Shown here piece after piece: positions 1 to 7,662 of a stretch of DNA of 64,000 nt. Both the position numbers and the translations under genes were made by a program. The notes beneath the pieces were generated by a model, which did no database searches, was not told where the DNA came from, and saw only the letters and a list, made by a program, of their open reading frames with translations. Source of the DNA: JACDHQ01 sp036401195 (GTDB lineage: Bacteria; Gemmatimonadota; Gemmatimonadetes; Gemmatimonadales; Gemmatimonadaceae); the NCBI GenBank assembly GCA_036401195.1, contig DASWVQ010000125.1, forward strand, positions 105,228 through 169,227, read 5' to 3'. The first letter of the stretch is position 1. The number at the start of each line of letters is the position of its first letter.

Positions 1-375
1 GAGGAACAGCACGTAACCCGTGGAGGGCTTGAGCGGCGCTGACGGAGTGAAGGTGAGCACCGTGCGATCGCTCGACCAGGTGGTCGTTCCGGCGATGGCC
101 GGCGTCGCAACCGACCCCTCGTGGACGGAGAGGACCATGTCCATCGAGTGTGCCAGGGGGCCGGTGCCCATCGGCCCCACGTCGTCGCGGCCCATGGCGT
201 GACGAAACGTCACGGTGATGGGACCCGCCAGGCTGGTGGCGACTGCTCCTGGTGCCGGCGTGACGCTGGCGACCATGGCCTCACCGGCCGTCACGGCGGT
301 TGCGTCGCTGCTGTTGCATGCGGCAGATGCCGCGAGTCCTGCCACTGCCAATGCCCTGCGAATGAAGTGGAGCAT
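1..375 (-). CDS. Ig-like (SbsA/Big_5-type) lipoprotein, 3' end cut off by window edge
   Basis: The reading frame is open from an ATG at 375 down to the left edge, about 125 residues. It begins with a basic, hydrophobic export signal ending in a Cys at about residue 20 (SAAC), so it may be a lipoprotein. It then shows the pattern of a bacterial Ig-like domain: a proline-rich start, then ITVTFRHAM, TWSSDR and LTFTPSAPL. The same order and wording occur in the N-terminal third of the protein at 40947-42536 (TWSSDR, LTFTPAAPL), so the two are paralogues. GGAG precedes the start by about 8 bases. It lies 56 bp downstream of the DUF411 gene at 432 and probably ends that minus-strand operon. The function is unknown; such domains are usually found on exported surface or periplasmic proteins. 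Confidence 0.75.
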   Translation of the reverse strand, partial: MLHFIRRALAVAGLAASAACNSSDATAVTAGEAMVASVTPAPGAVATSLAGPITVTFRHAMGRDDVGPMGTGPLAHSMDMVLSVHEGSVATPAIAGTTTWSSDRTVLTFTPSAPLKPSTGYVLFL

Positions 376-431
376 GGATGGTTCTCCGTACAGGGGGATC
401 ATGCTCGGCGCGCCCGGGTGGCGCGTCGTTG

Positions 432-905
432 TCAGCCTTTCGTGAACACCTTGATGTCGCCGCAGCACGTGAAGGAGAGCACGTCGAAGGGCTCCTTGTG
501 GTCACCGTGCTCCATGCCGGGCGATCCCATCGGCATCCCGGCCACCGCAAGGCCGGCGACCGAGGGCCGCTCGCGCAGGAGCCGCTGGATCGCGGCGACG
601 GGAACGTGCCCCTCGATCGCGTAGCCGTTCGCGAGGGCCGTGTGACACGACCAGAGCGTCTCCGGCACGTTGTGCTCCTTCTTGACCGTGTCCACCTCCT
701 TCATGTGATGCAGCTCGACATCGAAACCCGCCGCACGCAGATGATCCACCCACTTGGCACAGCAGCCACAGGTCGGCGACAGGTGCACCAGGACCTTCGT
801 GGCAGGAGGCGCCGAGGGGACAAGCGCGAGCAGGTTGCGGGTGAGAACTGCCGAGAGCAGGCTGCCTCCGGCGAGGGTCAGGAAATGTCGGCGAGAAGTA
901 GTCAT
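432..905 (-). CDS. DUF411 metal-associated protein, Tat-exported (copy 1)
   Basis: 157 residues. The N-terminus has a twin-arginine signal (SRRHFL) followed by a hydrophobic stretch, so the mature protein is probably exported folded, perhaps with bound metal. The DUF411 hallmarks are all present: a thioredoxin-like first strand ending in PTCGCC, then WSCHTA, YAIEGHVP, and GMPMGSPGME near the C-terminus. DUF411 proteins are small periplasmic proteins repeatedly found next to copper efflux genes; a direct biochemical role is not established. It is the first of four copies in 16 kb. It sits 26 bp downstream of a thioredoxin-like gene in a minus-strand cluster. Unlike the other copies it has an additional CC pair near the C-terminus. 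Confidence 0.9.
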   Translation of the reverse strand: MTTSRRHFLTLAGGSLLSAVLTRNLLALVPSAPPATKVLVHLSPTCGCCAKWVDHLRAAGFDVELHHMKEVDTVKKEHNVPETLWSCHTALANGYAIEGHVPVAAIQRLLRERPSVAGLAVAGMPMGSPGMEHGDHKEPFDVLSFTCCGDIKVFTKG

Positions 906-931
906 CGTAGTGTGAGCCTATGGTGAAAGCG

Positions 932-1582
932 TCAGTGCGAGGGTGCTGCTGGCTGTGTCGATGCGCGCTCGATCAGGGAGATCACTTCGTCGACGACCGT
1001 CTGGCCCTGGTCCGCCCGGCGCCAGTCACGGACCGCCTCCTTCAGCGTCTCCTCGCAGACGCGACCCTCCTTGGACGTGACCAGCGCTCGCAGTGGCGCG
1101 GGCTGCTCGATCCAGCTCCCCCGCTCCTGGAAGCGATCGTCGAGGAGGATCACGACCGGCGTCGCCGAGCGTCCGTCCAGTTGGTGCGTCGTGAGCAGTT
1201 CGGGCGCCTCCGCCTTTCGCAGCAGCCGGAGCTCGAGGGTGGGGTGGTCACGAGCGAGGCGCGCGAGATATGGCACGCTGTTCACCGCGTCCGTGCACCA
1301 GGATTCCGCGATGACGAGCAGGTGCCAGTGCCCACCGATCGAGGCGACGCGCGCCGCTGCCTGGCCCTGGACGCTGGCGGCCAGCGCGTAGGTGGCTTCC
1401 CACTCCCCCCGCCGAGCCGTGTCGCCGGCGACGAAGGCCTCGTAGCTCACTGCCTGCCCAAAGCGCTGTTCGAGGCTCGGAACTGTCGCGGTGTCCCCGA
1501 CATTCGGCTGGCCAGCAGCCGGACGGATCGCAGCGACCACCGCAACCAGGGCCGTTGCCATCCATGGAATGCGTGTCTTCAT
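932..1582 (-). CDS. secreted thioredoxin-like protein with a single active-site Cys
   Basis: 216 residues with a clear signal peptide ending AAG-Q at about residue 24. The body matches the thioredoxin-like family in which the CXXC is replaced by a WCxD-type motif: here AESWCTDAVNSVPYL, followed by a strand/helix region and TPVVILLDDRF. A thiol-transfer or scaffold role in the periplasm is the family expectation rather than something shown here. A related protein in which even this Cys is lost lies at 15326-15922, in both cases beside a DUF411 gene. It is 48 bp from the upstream DUF411 gene and 26 bp from the downstream one, so the three are probably co-transcribed. Confidence 0.75.
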   Translation of the reverse strand: MKTRIPWMATALVAVVAAIRPAAGQPNVGDTATVPSLEQRFGQAVSYEAFVAGDTARRGEWEATYALAASVQGQAAARVASIGGHWHLLVIAESWCTDAVNSVPYLARLARDHPTLELRLLRKAEAPELLTTHQLDGRSATPVVILLDDRFQERGSWIEQPAPLRALVTSKEGRVCEETLKEAVRDWRRADQGQTVVDEVISLIERASTQPAAPSH

Positions 1583-1630
1583 CTTGCCTCCTCGGGTGGA
1601 GCATTCGTACTCGGATCGATACGAGCGACC

Positions 1631-2095
1631 CTAGCGAACCGCATAGACTTCAGTCTTGCCGGAGCGGCTGAAGGCGACGATTTCGTAGAAGTCCTTCGTG
1701 CCACCCTCCATCCCTGGTGATCCGTTCGGCATGCCGGGAGCGGCGATGCCGGCGATCGCCGGGCGCTCGACGAGCATCTTCTGGATGAGGTCTGCCGGCA
1801 CGTGGCCTTCGACCGCGTAGCCCTGGACGTCGGCGGTATGACAGGACCAGAGGTCTTCTGGAACACCAAGCCGCCGCTTCTCCGGCGCGACGGGTTCCAG
1901 ATACTTCACGCGCACGGCGAACCCGTTGTCCTCCAGATGCGGGACCCACTTCTTGCAGCATCCGCAGGTTGGACTGGCATAGACGGTGATGGGCGTGCCT
2001 GGAGCGGCCGAGGCAGTGCCCCTCCACCGGCGGAGGCCGAGCAGCCCGGCCCCGAGGGCCCCTGCGGCGACGCCGAGCCACGCGCGCCGCGACAT
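1631..2095 (-). CDS. DUF411 metal-associated protein (copy 2)
   Basis: 154 residues from the ATG that opens SRRAWLGVAAGAL, a Tat-like signal. The DUF411 motifs follow: SPTCGCCKKW, WSCHTADVQGYAVEGHVP and GMPNGSPGMEGG. The frame stays open upstream for another 74 codons, but that part is basic, low-complexity and unlike copies 1, 3 and 4, so the internal start is preferred. No convincing ribosome site is visible at either start. It is probably the first gene of a minus-strand operon with the thioredoxin-like and DUF411 genes that follow, although a small secreted-protein gene lies 250 bp upstream in the same direction. Confidence 0.88.
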   Translation of the reverse strand: MSRRAWLGVAAGALGAGLLGLRRWRGTASAAPGTPITVYASPTCGCCKKWVPHLEDNGFAVRVKYLEPVAPEKRRLGVPEDLWSCHTADVQGYAVEGHVPADLIQKMLVERPAIAGIAAPGMPNGSPGMEGGTKDFYEIVAFSRSGKTEVYAVR

Positions 2096-2343
2096 GGAAC
2101 GTGGGGCCGGTCCAGGTTGATCGCCCCCGGGACGTGCCTGCCCCCGGGAGCGGTTGGGATCTGCATGACGTGGCTTCGCCACTCGATGTATCCTCGGATG
2201 AGGTGAACGGACGCAAGCTCGGGCGGAAGCCCCTGCGCGTCCGCGATGTTCGCGTGTGTTCCGGCTGGTCCGCATGGCGACGGGATCGGGCGCGGCGCCG
2301 TGCGGGGTGGCGGCCATGAGCGGATGCTCGCCGCCGTGCCGCG

Positions 2344-2751
2344 TCAGCGGCGCGCCGAGGGCGCCGCCGCGCGGAGCCTGGGCGGCGGCACCGCCGGGCG
2401 CGCCGCGGCCATCTTCGTGTCGCCGGCTACGGCACCTGTCGGGCCGTCGTCAGGCTCCGTTCGCGACGCGGGGAGGCCAGATGACGCGGGCCTCAGCGTG
2501 TGGCACGCGAGAGAGGCCAGGCAGCATGGCGGGGCCTCCACCTCTCCGGACGACGCCGGAGCGGTGCCGTGGCCGAGGGCATGATGTCCCCGGGCGCCGG
2601 TGCCGGGCCCTGAGGCAAGGCCGCAACGGTGGTCTGCCGCCGCAGCATGCGGGGCCGGCCCACCAGGACGATGGTCGAGCCCCTGTGCGGCAAGCCCCGT
2701 CGCCTGCAGCGGGAGCAGGCTGATGAGAGCTGCCAGCAGCCGTCGGCTCAT
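2344..2751 (-). CDS. small secreted His/Cys protein, family repeated in this island
   Basis: 135 residues from MSRRLLAALISLL, a typical signal peptide ending LAAQG. A frame-matched ATG nine codons upstream is possible but gives a poorer signal. The mature part is rich in His (HHALGHG, PHAAAADH) and has a CC-LASLAC cluster and a proline-rich tail. Two other short genes, at 14058-14483 and 14772-15173, share this plan (signal, His-rich stretch, spaced Cys, PP-rich end). No named family is recognised. A periplasmic metal-binding role is plausible from composition and position only. The strong bias of GC-rich antisense frames means the call is moderate. It is divergent from the YHS gene. Confidence 0.5.
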   Translation of the reverse strand: MSRRLLAALISLLPLQATGLAAQGLDHRPGGPAPHAAAADHRCGLASGPGTGARGHHALGHGTAPASSGEVEAPPCCLASLACHTLRPASSGLPASRTEPDDGPTGAVAGDTKMAAARPAVPPPRLRAAAPSARR

Positions 2752-2872
2752 CGGTCGGTTGCGGAGCAGGCCACGCATGGCGGCACACTACGGTCCCTGC
2801 GGAGCACGCGCAGTCGGGCAAGCCATCATTCGCTGTCAGGATTCTTCCCGCCATGTCGCCGGTAATCCGACC

Positions 2873-2898
2873 TTCAGACCCGATTCATCCCGGGTTCA
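2873..2898 (+). promoter_or_regulatory. triple 11-bp direct repeat (YTCA site 1)
   Basis: TTCA occurs at 2873, 2884 and 2895, exactly 11 bp apart, as direct repeats reading towards the YHS-domain gene whose start is 73 bp beyond the last repeat. Direct repeats with an 11-bp period on one face of the helix are the usual binding layout of OmpR/PhoB-family regulators. Four more such sites occur in the island. Confidence 0.6.
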
Positions 2899-2971
2899 GC
2901 AGGAGGGGCCATGCTTCTGTCCGGAGGAGCCGTTCCGTGCACCCACGGAGGGTGCCGGCGGTGGAGTGACG

Positions 2972-3655
2972 ATGCCCGAGATGTCTGAGTTTGCCGGAAC
3001 ATTGGATGCGCGCCTGCTCGTGATGGATGACTTTCGCCGCGCTGAGGAGCACCGACTGGCCGATGAGATGCGGCCACGGCAACTCCTCCAGGAGGCGTTC
3101 GACCGCGTGGCGGACATCACGCTGTCCGGAATCATCCGTCCACGGCTGGCGGTGATCGCCGAGCGCTTCCAGCAGGCGTCGCTCGAAACCATCCAGACCC
3201 CCATGGGCCTGTATGTCGGGTGCACCTTCGCCGCCACCGAGACCTTTCCCGTGGTGGCGCTGGTATGCGCCGGCGTGGCACTGGACGAAGAGCGGCAGGT
3301 GTGCGCGCTGACGCTGAGCGCCGACCTCACGCCGCCGATTCCCGGGTACACGACCACCGCCGTACACCCGGTCGACCTCGACCAGCCGCGATGGGAGGGG
3401 ATGGTGGCGTGGCTGGAGGAGCAGCTCTTCCGGTTCGTGGACGCCTACATCGAAGCGCACCGGCTTGCGGCAACCCGGGAGGCGCTCCTCGTCCGTGATC
3501 CGGTATGCGGCATGATGGTCGCACCGAGTGTGGCGCCGGAGCGCTGGAGCTTCGGCGGCGAGACGTACTCCTTCTGCGCCAGGAGCTGCCGCGATCAGTT
3601 CATGGCGACGCCGCGGGCGTTCCTCGACGGGGTGGCGCGCGCCCGGGCGCAGTGA
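2972..3655 (+). CDS. YHS-domain protein with an unknown N-terminal domain
   Basis: 227 residues from an ATG preceded by GGAG 5 bases upstream. Residues 1-165 form a soluble alpha/beta domain that I do not recognise. The C-terminal 45 residues are a YHS domain: DPVCGMMV, then TYSFCARSCRDQF, with the three Cys and the aromatic residues expected. YHS domains bind or pass on transition metals and are common on copper ATPases and in metal islands. No signal peptide is seen, so the protein is probably cytosolic. It follows YTCA site 1, and a strong hairpin follows its stop. Confidence 0.8.
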   Translation: MPEMSEFAGTLDARLLVMDDFRRAEEHRLADEMRPRQLLQEAFDRVADITLSGIIRPRLAVIAERFQQASLETIQTPMGLYVGCTFAATETFPVVALVCAGVALDEERQVCALTLSADLTPPIPGYTTTAVHPVDLDQPRWEGMVAWLEEQLFRFVDAYIEAHRLAATREALLVRDPVCGMMVAPSVAPERWSFGGETYSFCARSCRDQFMATPRAFLDGVARARAQ

Positions 3656-3656
3656 T

Positions 3657-3682
3657 CCGGCCGGCGCCAGGGCGCCGGCCGG
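3657..3682. terminator. hairpin between convergent genes
   Basis: A perfect 12-bp GC-only inverted repeat with a 2-base centre lies directly after the YHS gene and before the multicopper-oxidase remnant on the other strand. There is no T run, so it is a likely but unproven terminator for both directions. Confidence 0.5.
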
Positions 3683-3696
3683 CGGGGCCCCACCGG

Positions 3697-4464
3697 CTAC
3701 TGCGTCACGTTGATCACGCGCGCCATGCCGAGGGGGGAACCGTTGGGGCCCTCCTTCATGTCGTTTGACGTGTGGTGCGGAAGGCGGCGTCGCGCGTCCT
3801 GCCGTTCATCGTGTGGAAGTAAGAATCGCCGCCGGGCGGGAAGGGCTCGACCGGCTGTCCGCGTTCCTTGAAGAACCACGACTGGACGACGGGCGAAGTC
3901 ACGATCCACGTGGTGCGAGTCGGGCTCCTGACGCGGGAGCGCGCGAGAGAACCCGTCGAGTCCCCTGAGCTCCTGCCGCGCGCTGTTCGTGTGGGTGTGG
4001 TAGGCGATCGTGCCCGCGTGTCCCGGGGTGAACTCGTACGTGTACATCCCTCCAGGCGGAATGGGCTGCGGCTGGCTCACTCCGCCGACGCCGTCAGCGT
4101 CGTTCGGCTCGTGGCCGCCGTGAAAATGGATGGTCGTAGGTTCCGGCAGGTCGTTCATCACGGCGAAGTGCACGCGTTCGCCCTCGTATGCGATGGCGGT
4201 GGGTCCTGGCGTCACGCCGCGGTAGCCCCAGACCTCCGCGGTCTCCACCGGGAAGGTCGCGAGCTGCTGCCTGAAAACGTGGACCCGCAGCCTGAACTCG
4301 CGTACCCCGCCGCATACGGCCGTCGCGAGGTCAGGCACGTCGGGGGTGACGGGCAGCGTGACGTCGCGTTACGACTGCCTGGCGTGATCGAAGGGGCCGG
4401 CTGGGGCCGCGGGCTCCTCGCTGAAGGGGTACAGGCGCGGATCGGGTATGCCCGAGCTGCGCAT
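3697..4464 (-). pseudogene. multicopper oxidase remnant (frameshifts plus internal deletion)
   Basis: Read on the minus strand, an ATG at 4464 opens MRSSGIPDPRLYPFSEEP, but the frame hits TAA at 4371-4369. In the next frame the protein resumes with VTLPVTPDVPDLATAV and continues through classic cupredoxin/MCO text: GPTAIAYEGE, TTIHFHGGHEPND, AGTIAYHTHTNSARQELRGLDG. The frame then slips again: WFFKERGQPVEPFPPGGD and FHTMNGRT are found in another frame. Next comes a jump to the normal C-terminal end, PHHTSNDMKEG and GMARVINV. The central and third copper domains are therefore missing and at least two frameshifts separate the rest. An intact enzyme of this type would be a periplasmic cuprous oxidase of roughly 450-500 residues. 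It lies beside the CopB ATPase, its usual neighbour. Confidence 0.85.
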
Positions 4465-4497
4465 GCTACCCAGAGTACTTGCCAAGTCACGGGTCTG

Positions 4498-6645
4498 CTA
4501 GAGTCGCGCCCGCCTCAGGAGCTGTGCGTTGAGCGCGACCACCACGGTGCTGAGCGACATGAGGACGGCGCCGACCGCGGGGTGCAGAACGATTCCCCAC
4601 GGGGCCAGCACGCCTGCCGCCAAGGGAATGGCCACGATGTTGTATCCCGCCGCCCACCAGAGATTCTGGATCATCTTGCGATACGTGGCGCGGCTCAGCG
4701 CGATGATGCGGGGGACGTCGCGTGGGTCGCTCCGGACGAGAACGACGTCTCCCGCCTCGACGGCGACGTGCGTGCCGGCGCCGATCGCGACCCCCACGTC
4801 GGCCGTCAACAGGGCGGGGGCATCGTTCACGCCGTCGCCGACCATTGCCACCCGTAGCCCGCGCCGCTGCAGTTCCTGGATCTTCGCAGCCTTCTGGTCC
4901 GGCAACACCTCCGCGAAGACCGTATCGATCCCCAGGTCCTTCGCTACGGCGTCGGCGACCGCCTGCGCATCACCCGTGAGCATCACGACCTCGATCCCCT
5001 CCGCGTGCAGCCGCTCGATTGCCTCACGGGATTCGGGGCGGACCGCGTCGGCAACCGCAAACGCCGCGAGCACGCGCGTCCCTTCCACCAGGTAGATCGT
5101 ACCCTGCCCGCGAGCGGCCGACCGTTCTGCGGCCGCAACGAGCGCGGGACCCGGCTGTACTGACGTGGCTGCGAGGAGGTTCGGTCCTCCGCCGGCGAGA
5201 TCCCGGCCGTCCACACGTCCACGCACGCCGCGTCCGGGCAGGTATTCGAATCCCGTCGCCTGGGGGATGGCGAGTCCGCGGTCTTCCGCGGTCGTCACGA
5301 TCGCGCGCGCGACCGGATGTTCCGAGTCGCGTTCCAGCGCCGCGGCGAGCCGCAGGGCGTCGTCCGCCGTCATGCCTTCGGTGGCTACATCGACGACGCG
5401 GTGTTCGCCGAGCGTCAGCGTCCCCGTCTTGTCGAACACCACGGCGGTGAGGTTCCGGGCTTCCTCCAGGCCGCGGCGGTCGCGGACCAGGAGCCCGCCA
5501 CGCGCCCCGAGCGTCGTCGAGATCGCGACGACCAGGGGGATCGCAAGCCCCAGCGCATGCGGGCACGCGATGACGAGAACGGTCACGACCCGCTCGACCG
5601 CGTACGTCGCCGTGGCGCCGGCGAGGAGCCAGCCGGCGAGGGTCAGCGCCGCGGACACGACGGCGATGATCGTAAGGAAGAAGGCGGCCCGGTCTGCGAG
5701 CGCCTGCGCGCGCGAGCGCGAGGACTGCGCCTGCTGCACAAGCCGCATGATCCCGGCGAGCGCGGTCTTCTCCCCGGTACCCCTGACCTCGACGCGAAGG
5801 GAACCCGATTCGTTGATGGTACCGGCGATGACCTGGTCGCCTTCGTGCTTCTCCACGGGGCGGGATTCGCCAGTGATCATCGCCTCGTTCACTGCGCTGT
5901 GGCCCTGGCGCACTACGCCGTCCGCCGGCATGCCGGCCCCCGGCCGAACGAGCACCAGGTCCCCTTCGCGCAGGTCGGTGAGGGGAACCTCCTCGATGCG
6001 ATCCCCCACCACGCGCGCGGCGCTGCTCGGGAGCAGCTTCGCCAGCTCCTGGAGCGCACCCTGCGCCTGGGTGATGGATCGCATCTCGATCCAGTGCCCA
6101 AGCACCATGATGGTGACGAGTGTGGCGAGCTCCCACCACAGGTCCATCCCCGGGACGCCGAGGGTCACCGCCAGGCTGAAGACGAACGCCACTGAAATCG
6201 CGAGGGAGATCAGCGTCATCATCCCCGGGCGACGCACGCGCAGCTCACCGCCGGCCCCGCGGAGGAAGACGATCCCCCCGTAGAGGAACACCAGCGTGCC
6301 GAAGAGCGCGGGGACGTAGCGCGATCCCGGGAACGCTGATGCCCGATACCCGAACCAGTCCTGGATCATCGGGGTCCAGACGAGCGTCGGGACGGTCAGC
6401 GCGAGCGTCCACCAGAACTTGCTGCGGAACATCTCGACACTATGGCCAGCATGCTTGTCGTGGCCGGCGTGGTCGTCGGCGGCGTCGTGCCTCCCGTGGA
6501 CATCCTGCGCCGTGTCCGAAGCCCGCCTGAGGTGTCCGGCCGCATCCGCGTGCAACTCGGGATGTTCGGGATATCCCGGCTCGGTGGGGGCTGCGCTCTT
6601 GTGGGATCCGTCGGAGGGATGCGAATGCGCGTCGTGCTCAACCAT
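4498..6645 (-). CDS. copB: CopB-type copper-translocating P1B ATPase
   Basis: 715 residues from the ATG opening VEHDAHSH. The first 70 residues are His/Asp-rich (many HxH and HDxH pairs), a metal-binding tail in place of CXXC domains. Eight membrane segments follow. The membrane metal site is C361-P362-H363 within ACPHALGLA, the signature of the CopB (P1B-3) group rather than CopA (CPC). The phosphorylation site DKTGTLT has Asp405; MITGES, the SEHPVA HP loop and GDGVNDAPAL are all intact. It exports copper from the cytosol using ATP. A start 24 codons upstream is possible, but it would sit 9 bases from the dyad at 6726-6740, so the downstream start is preferred. No adjacent chaperone is seen. 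Confidence 0.93.
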   Translation of the reverse strand: MVEHDAHSHPSDGSHKSAAPTEPGYPEHPELHADAAGHLRRASDTAQDVHGRHDAADDHAGHDKHAGHSVEMFRSKFWWTLALTVPTLVWTPMIQDWFGYRASAFPGSRYVPALFGTLVFLYGGIVFLRGAGGELRVRRPGMMTLISLAISVAFVFSLAVTLGVPGMDLWWELATLVTIMVLGHWIEMRSITQAQGALQELAKLLPSSAARVVGDRIEEVPLTDLREGDLVLVRPGAGMPADGVVRQGHSAVNEAMITGESRPVEKHEGDQVIAGTINESGSLRVEVRGTGEKTALAGIMRLVQQAQSSRSRAQALADRAAFFLTIIAVVSAALTLAGWLLAGATATYAVERVVTVLVIACPHALGLAIPLVVAISTTLGARGGLLVRDRRGLEEARNLTAVVFDKTGTLTLGEHRVVDVATEGMTADDALRLAAALERDSEHPVARAIVTTAEDRGLAIPQATGFEYLPGRGVRGRVDGRDLAGGGPNLLAATSVQPGPALVAAAERSAARGQGTIYLVEGTRVLAAFAVADAVRPESREAIERLHAEGIEVVMLTGDAQAVADAVAKDLGIDTVFAEVLPDQKAAKIQELQRRGLRVAMVGDGVNDAPALLTADVGVAIGAGTHVAVEAGDVVLVRSDPRDVPRIIALSRATYRKMIQNLWWAAGYNIVAIPLAAGVLAPWGIVLHPAVGAVLMSLSTVVVALNAQLLRRARL

Positions 6646-6725
6646 GGGTGGTTTCCGCCGGAGGAGGACGCAACGAGGGTAGAGCGCTCCAATCTGAAGA
6701 AGTGATGCACATTCCATACCTACCG

Positions 6726-6740
6726 TTTACTACGCGTAAA
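6726..6740. promoter_or_regulatory. TTTAC-N5-GTAAA dyad (operator F), copB
   Basis: TTTAC, TACGC, GTAAA: a perfect 5-bp inverted repeat with a 5-bp spacer, 80 bp upstream of the preferred copB start. It is one of six such dyads, all next to copper genes. Confidence 0.6.
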
Positions 6741-7091
6741 GGCAACGGCGAACTCTCCCAACGGCATTCACAACAGGCGTACGGTCCGTAGAACGCATGG
6801 GGGCTGCGCATTGATGCGCGAATCTACAGGCGCTTTCGCGGCGTTGATCGCGTCCACCGTCATCACGTTCACGCTAATGTAGGGCTGCCGCTCCAGCACG
6901 AAGTCGCGCTGAACAAAAGAGTTTGGACCGTGGCTTTCACGCCATCGGGATCGCGGCACCCCGATTCCGGGCCGCTGCTCCTTGCCCAGCACCGGTCGGG
7001 CGCCTCCTGGTCACATCGCCGGCTCCCCCGCGCGCGGAAGCGAGTCGAGGTCGTGCCTGACGACCGCTCCGCCAGGCACGCCTGCGCGCTC
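6741..7091. other. 351-bp stretch without a supported gene
   Basis: A short minus-strand frame (6768-6992, 74 codons) is open but has no start signal, no recognisable family and ends abruptly. It could be the 3' remnant of a lost gene. Nothing else is convincing. The stretch separates the copB promoter from the end of the Cus operon. Confidence 0.4.
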
Positions 7092-7658
7092 CTATCCTCG
7101 AATCGCGTAGACCTCCGTCTGCCCGCTCCTGGTGAACGTCAGCACTTCGTACCGGTCTCGGGGACCGGGCTGCTCCATGCCGGGCGATCCAACCGGCATT
7201 CCCGGAACAGCAAGGCCAGCAATCGCGGGTCGCTCCCGGAGCATCCGGTGGATGAGGTCCGCTGGAACGTGCCCCTCCACGGCATACCCGCCGACTTCCG
7301 CCGTGTGACACGACCACAGGGACTCGGGGACACCGAGGAGCGCCTTCGCCGGTGACACGTCGGCAACGACGTCCCTGTTTACGCGGAACCCACTTGTCTC
7401 GAGGTGGGCGATCCAATCCTTGCAGCACCCGCAGGTGGGACTGAGGTGGACCGTGATCGGCACCAACGCCGGGTCACCACCGTACCCCCGCGTCTTCCAC
7501 CAGGTGCCTCCGGCGACGAAAGCTGCGCCGCCGGTGATGACGGCCGTGCGAATCCAGGCACGGCGCGTCATTCCCAGGGTCGTCGGCTCGGCTGCCGCAT
7601 GCTGGGTCGGCCGGTTGGCATACCCGGCGAAGTTCTCGTGATGGCGCTTCCTGCTCAT
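7092..7658 (-). CDS. DUF411 metal-associated protein (copy 3), last gene of the Cus operon
   Basis: 188 residues. The start is fixed by GGAGG seven bases upstream of the ATG that opens SRKRHHENF; this ribosome site overlaps the stop of the CusA gene, so the two are translationally close. The N-terminus is longer than in the other copies and leads to TRRAWIRTAVITGGA, a Tat-like signal. The DUF411 core is complete: SPTCGCCKDW, WSCHTAEVGGYAVEGHVP, GMPVGSPGMEQ. Its place as the last gene of an RND copper efflux operon supports a periplasmic copper-handling role, perhaps delivering metal to the pump. Confidence 0.92.
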   Translation of the reverse strand: MSRKRHHENFAGYANRPTQHAAAEPTTLGMTRRAWIRTAVITGGAAFVAGGTWWKTRGYGGDPALVPITVHLSPTCGCCKDWIAHLETSGFRVNRDVVADVSPAKALLGVPESLWSCHTAEVGGYAVEGHVPADLIHRMLRERPAIAGLAVPGMPVGSPGMEQPGPRDRYEVLTFTRSGQTEVYAIRG

Positions 7659-7662
7659 AAGA

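Noticed and set aside
2600..2971. N-terminal extension of the YHS-domain gene
   Set aside because: The added residues are low-complexity and overlap a regulatory repeat; the ATG at 2972 has a good ribosome site.
6768..6992. A 74-codon minus-strand frame
   Set aside because: No start signal and no family; described only as possible debris in the 6741-7091 gap.
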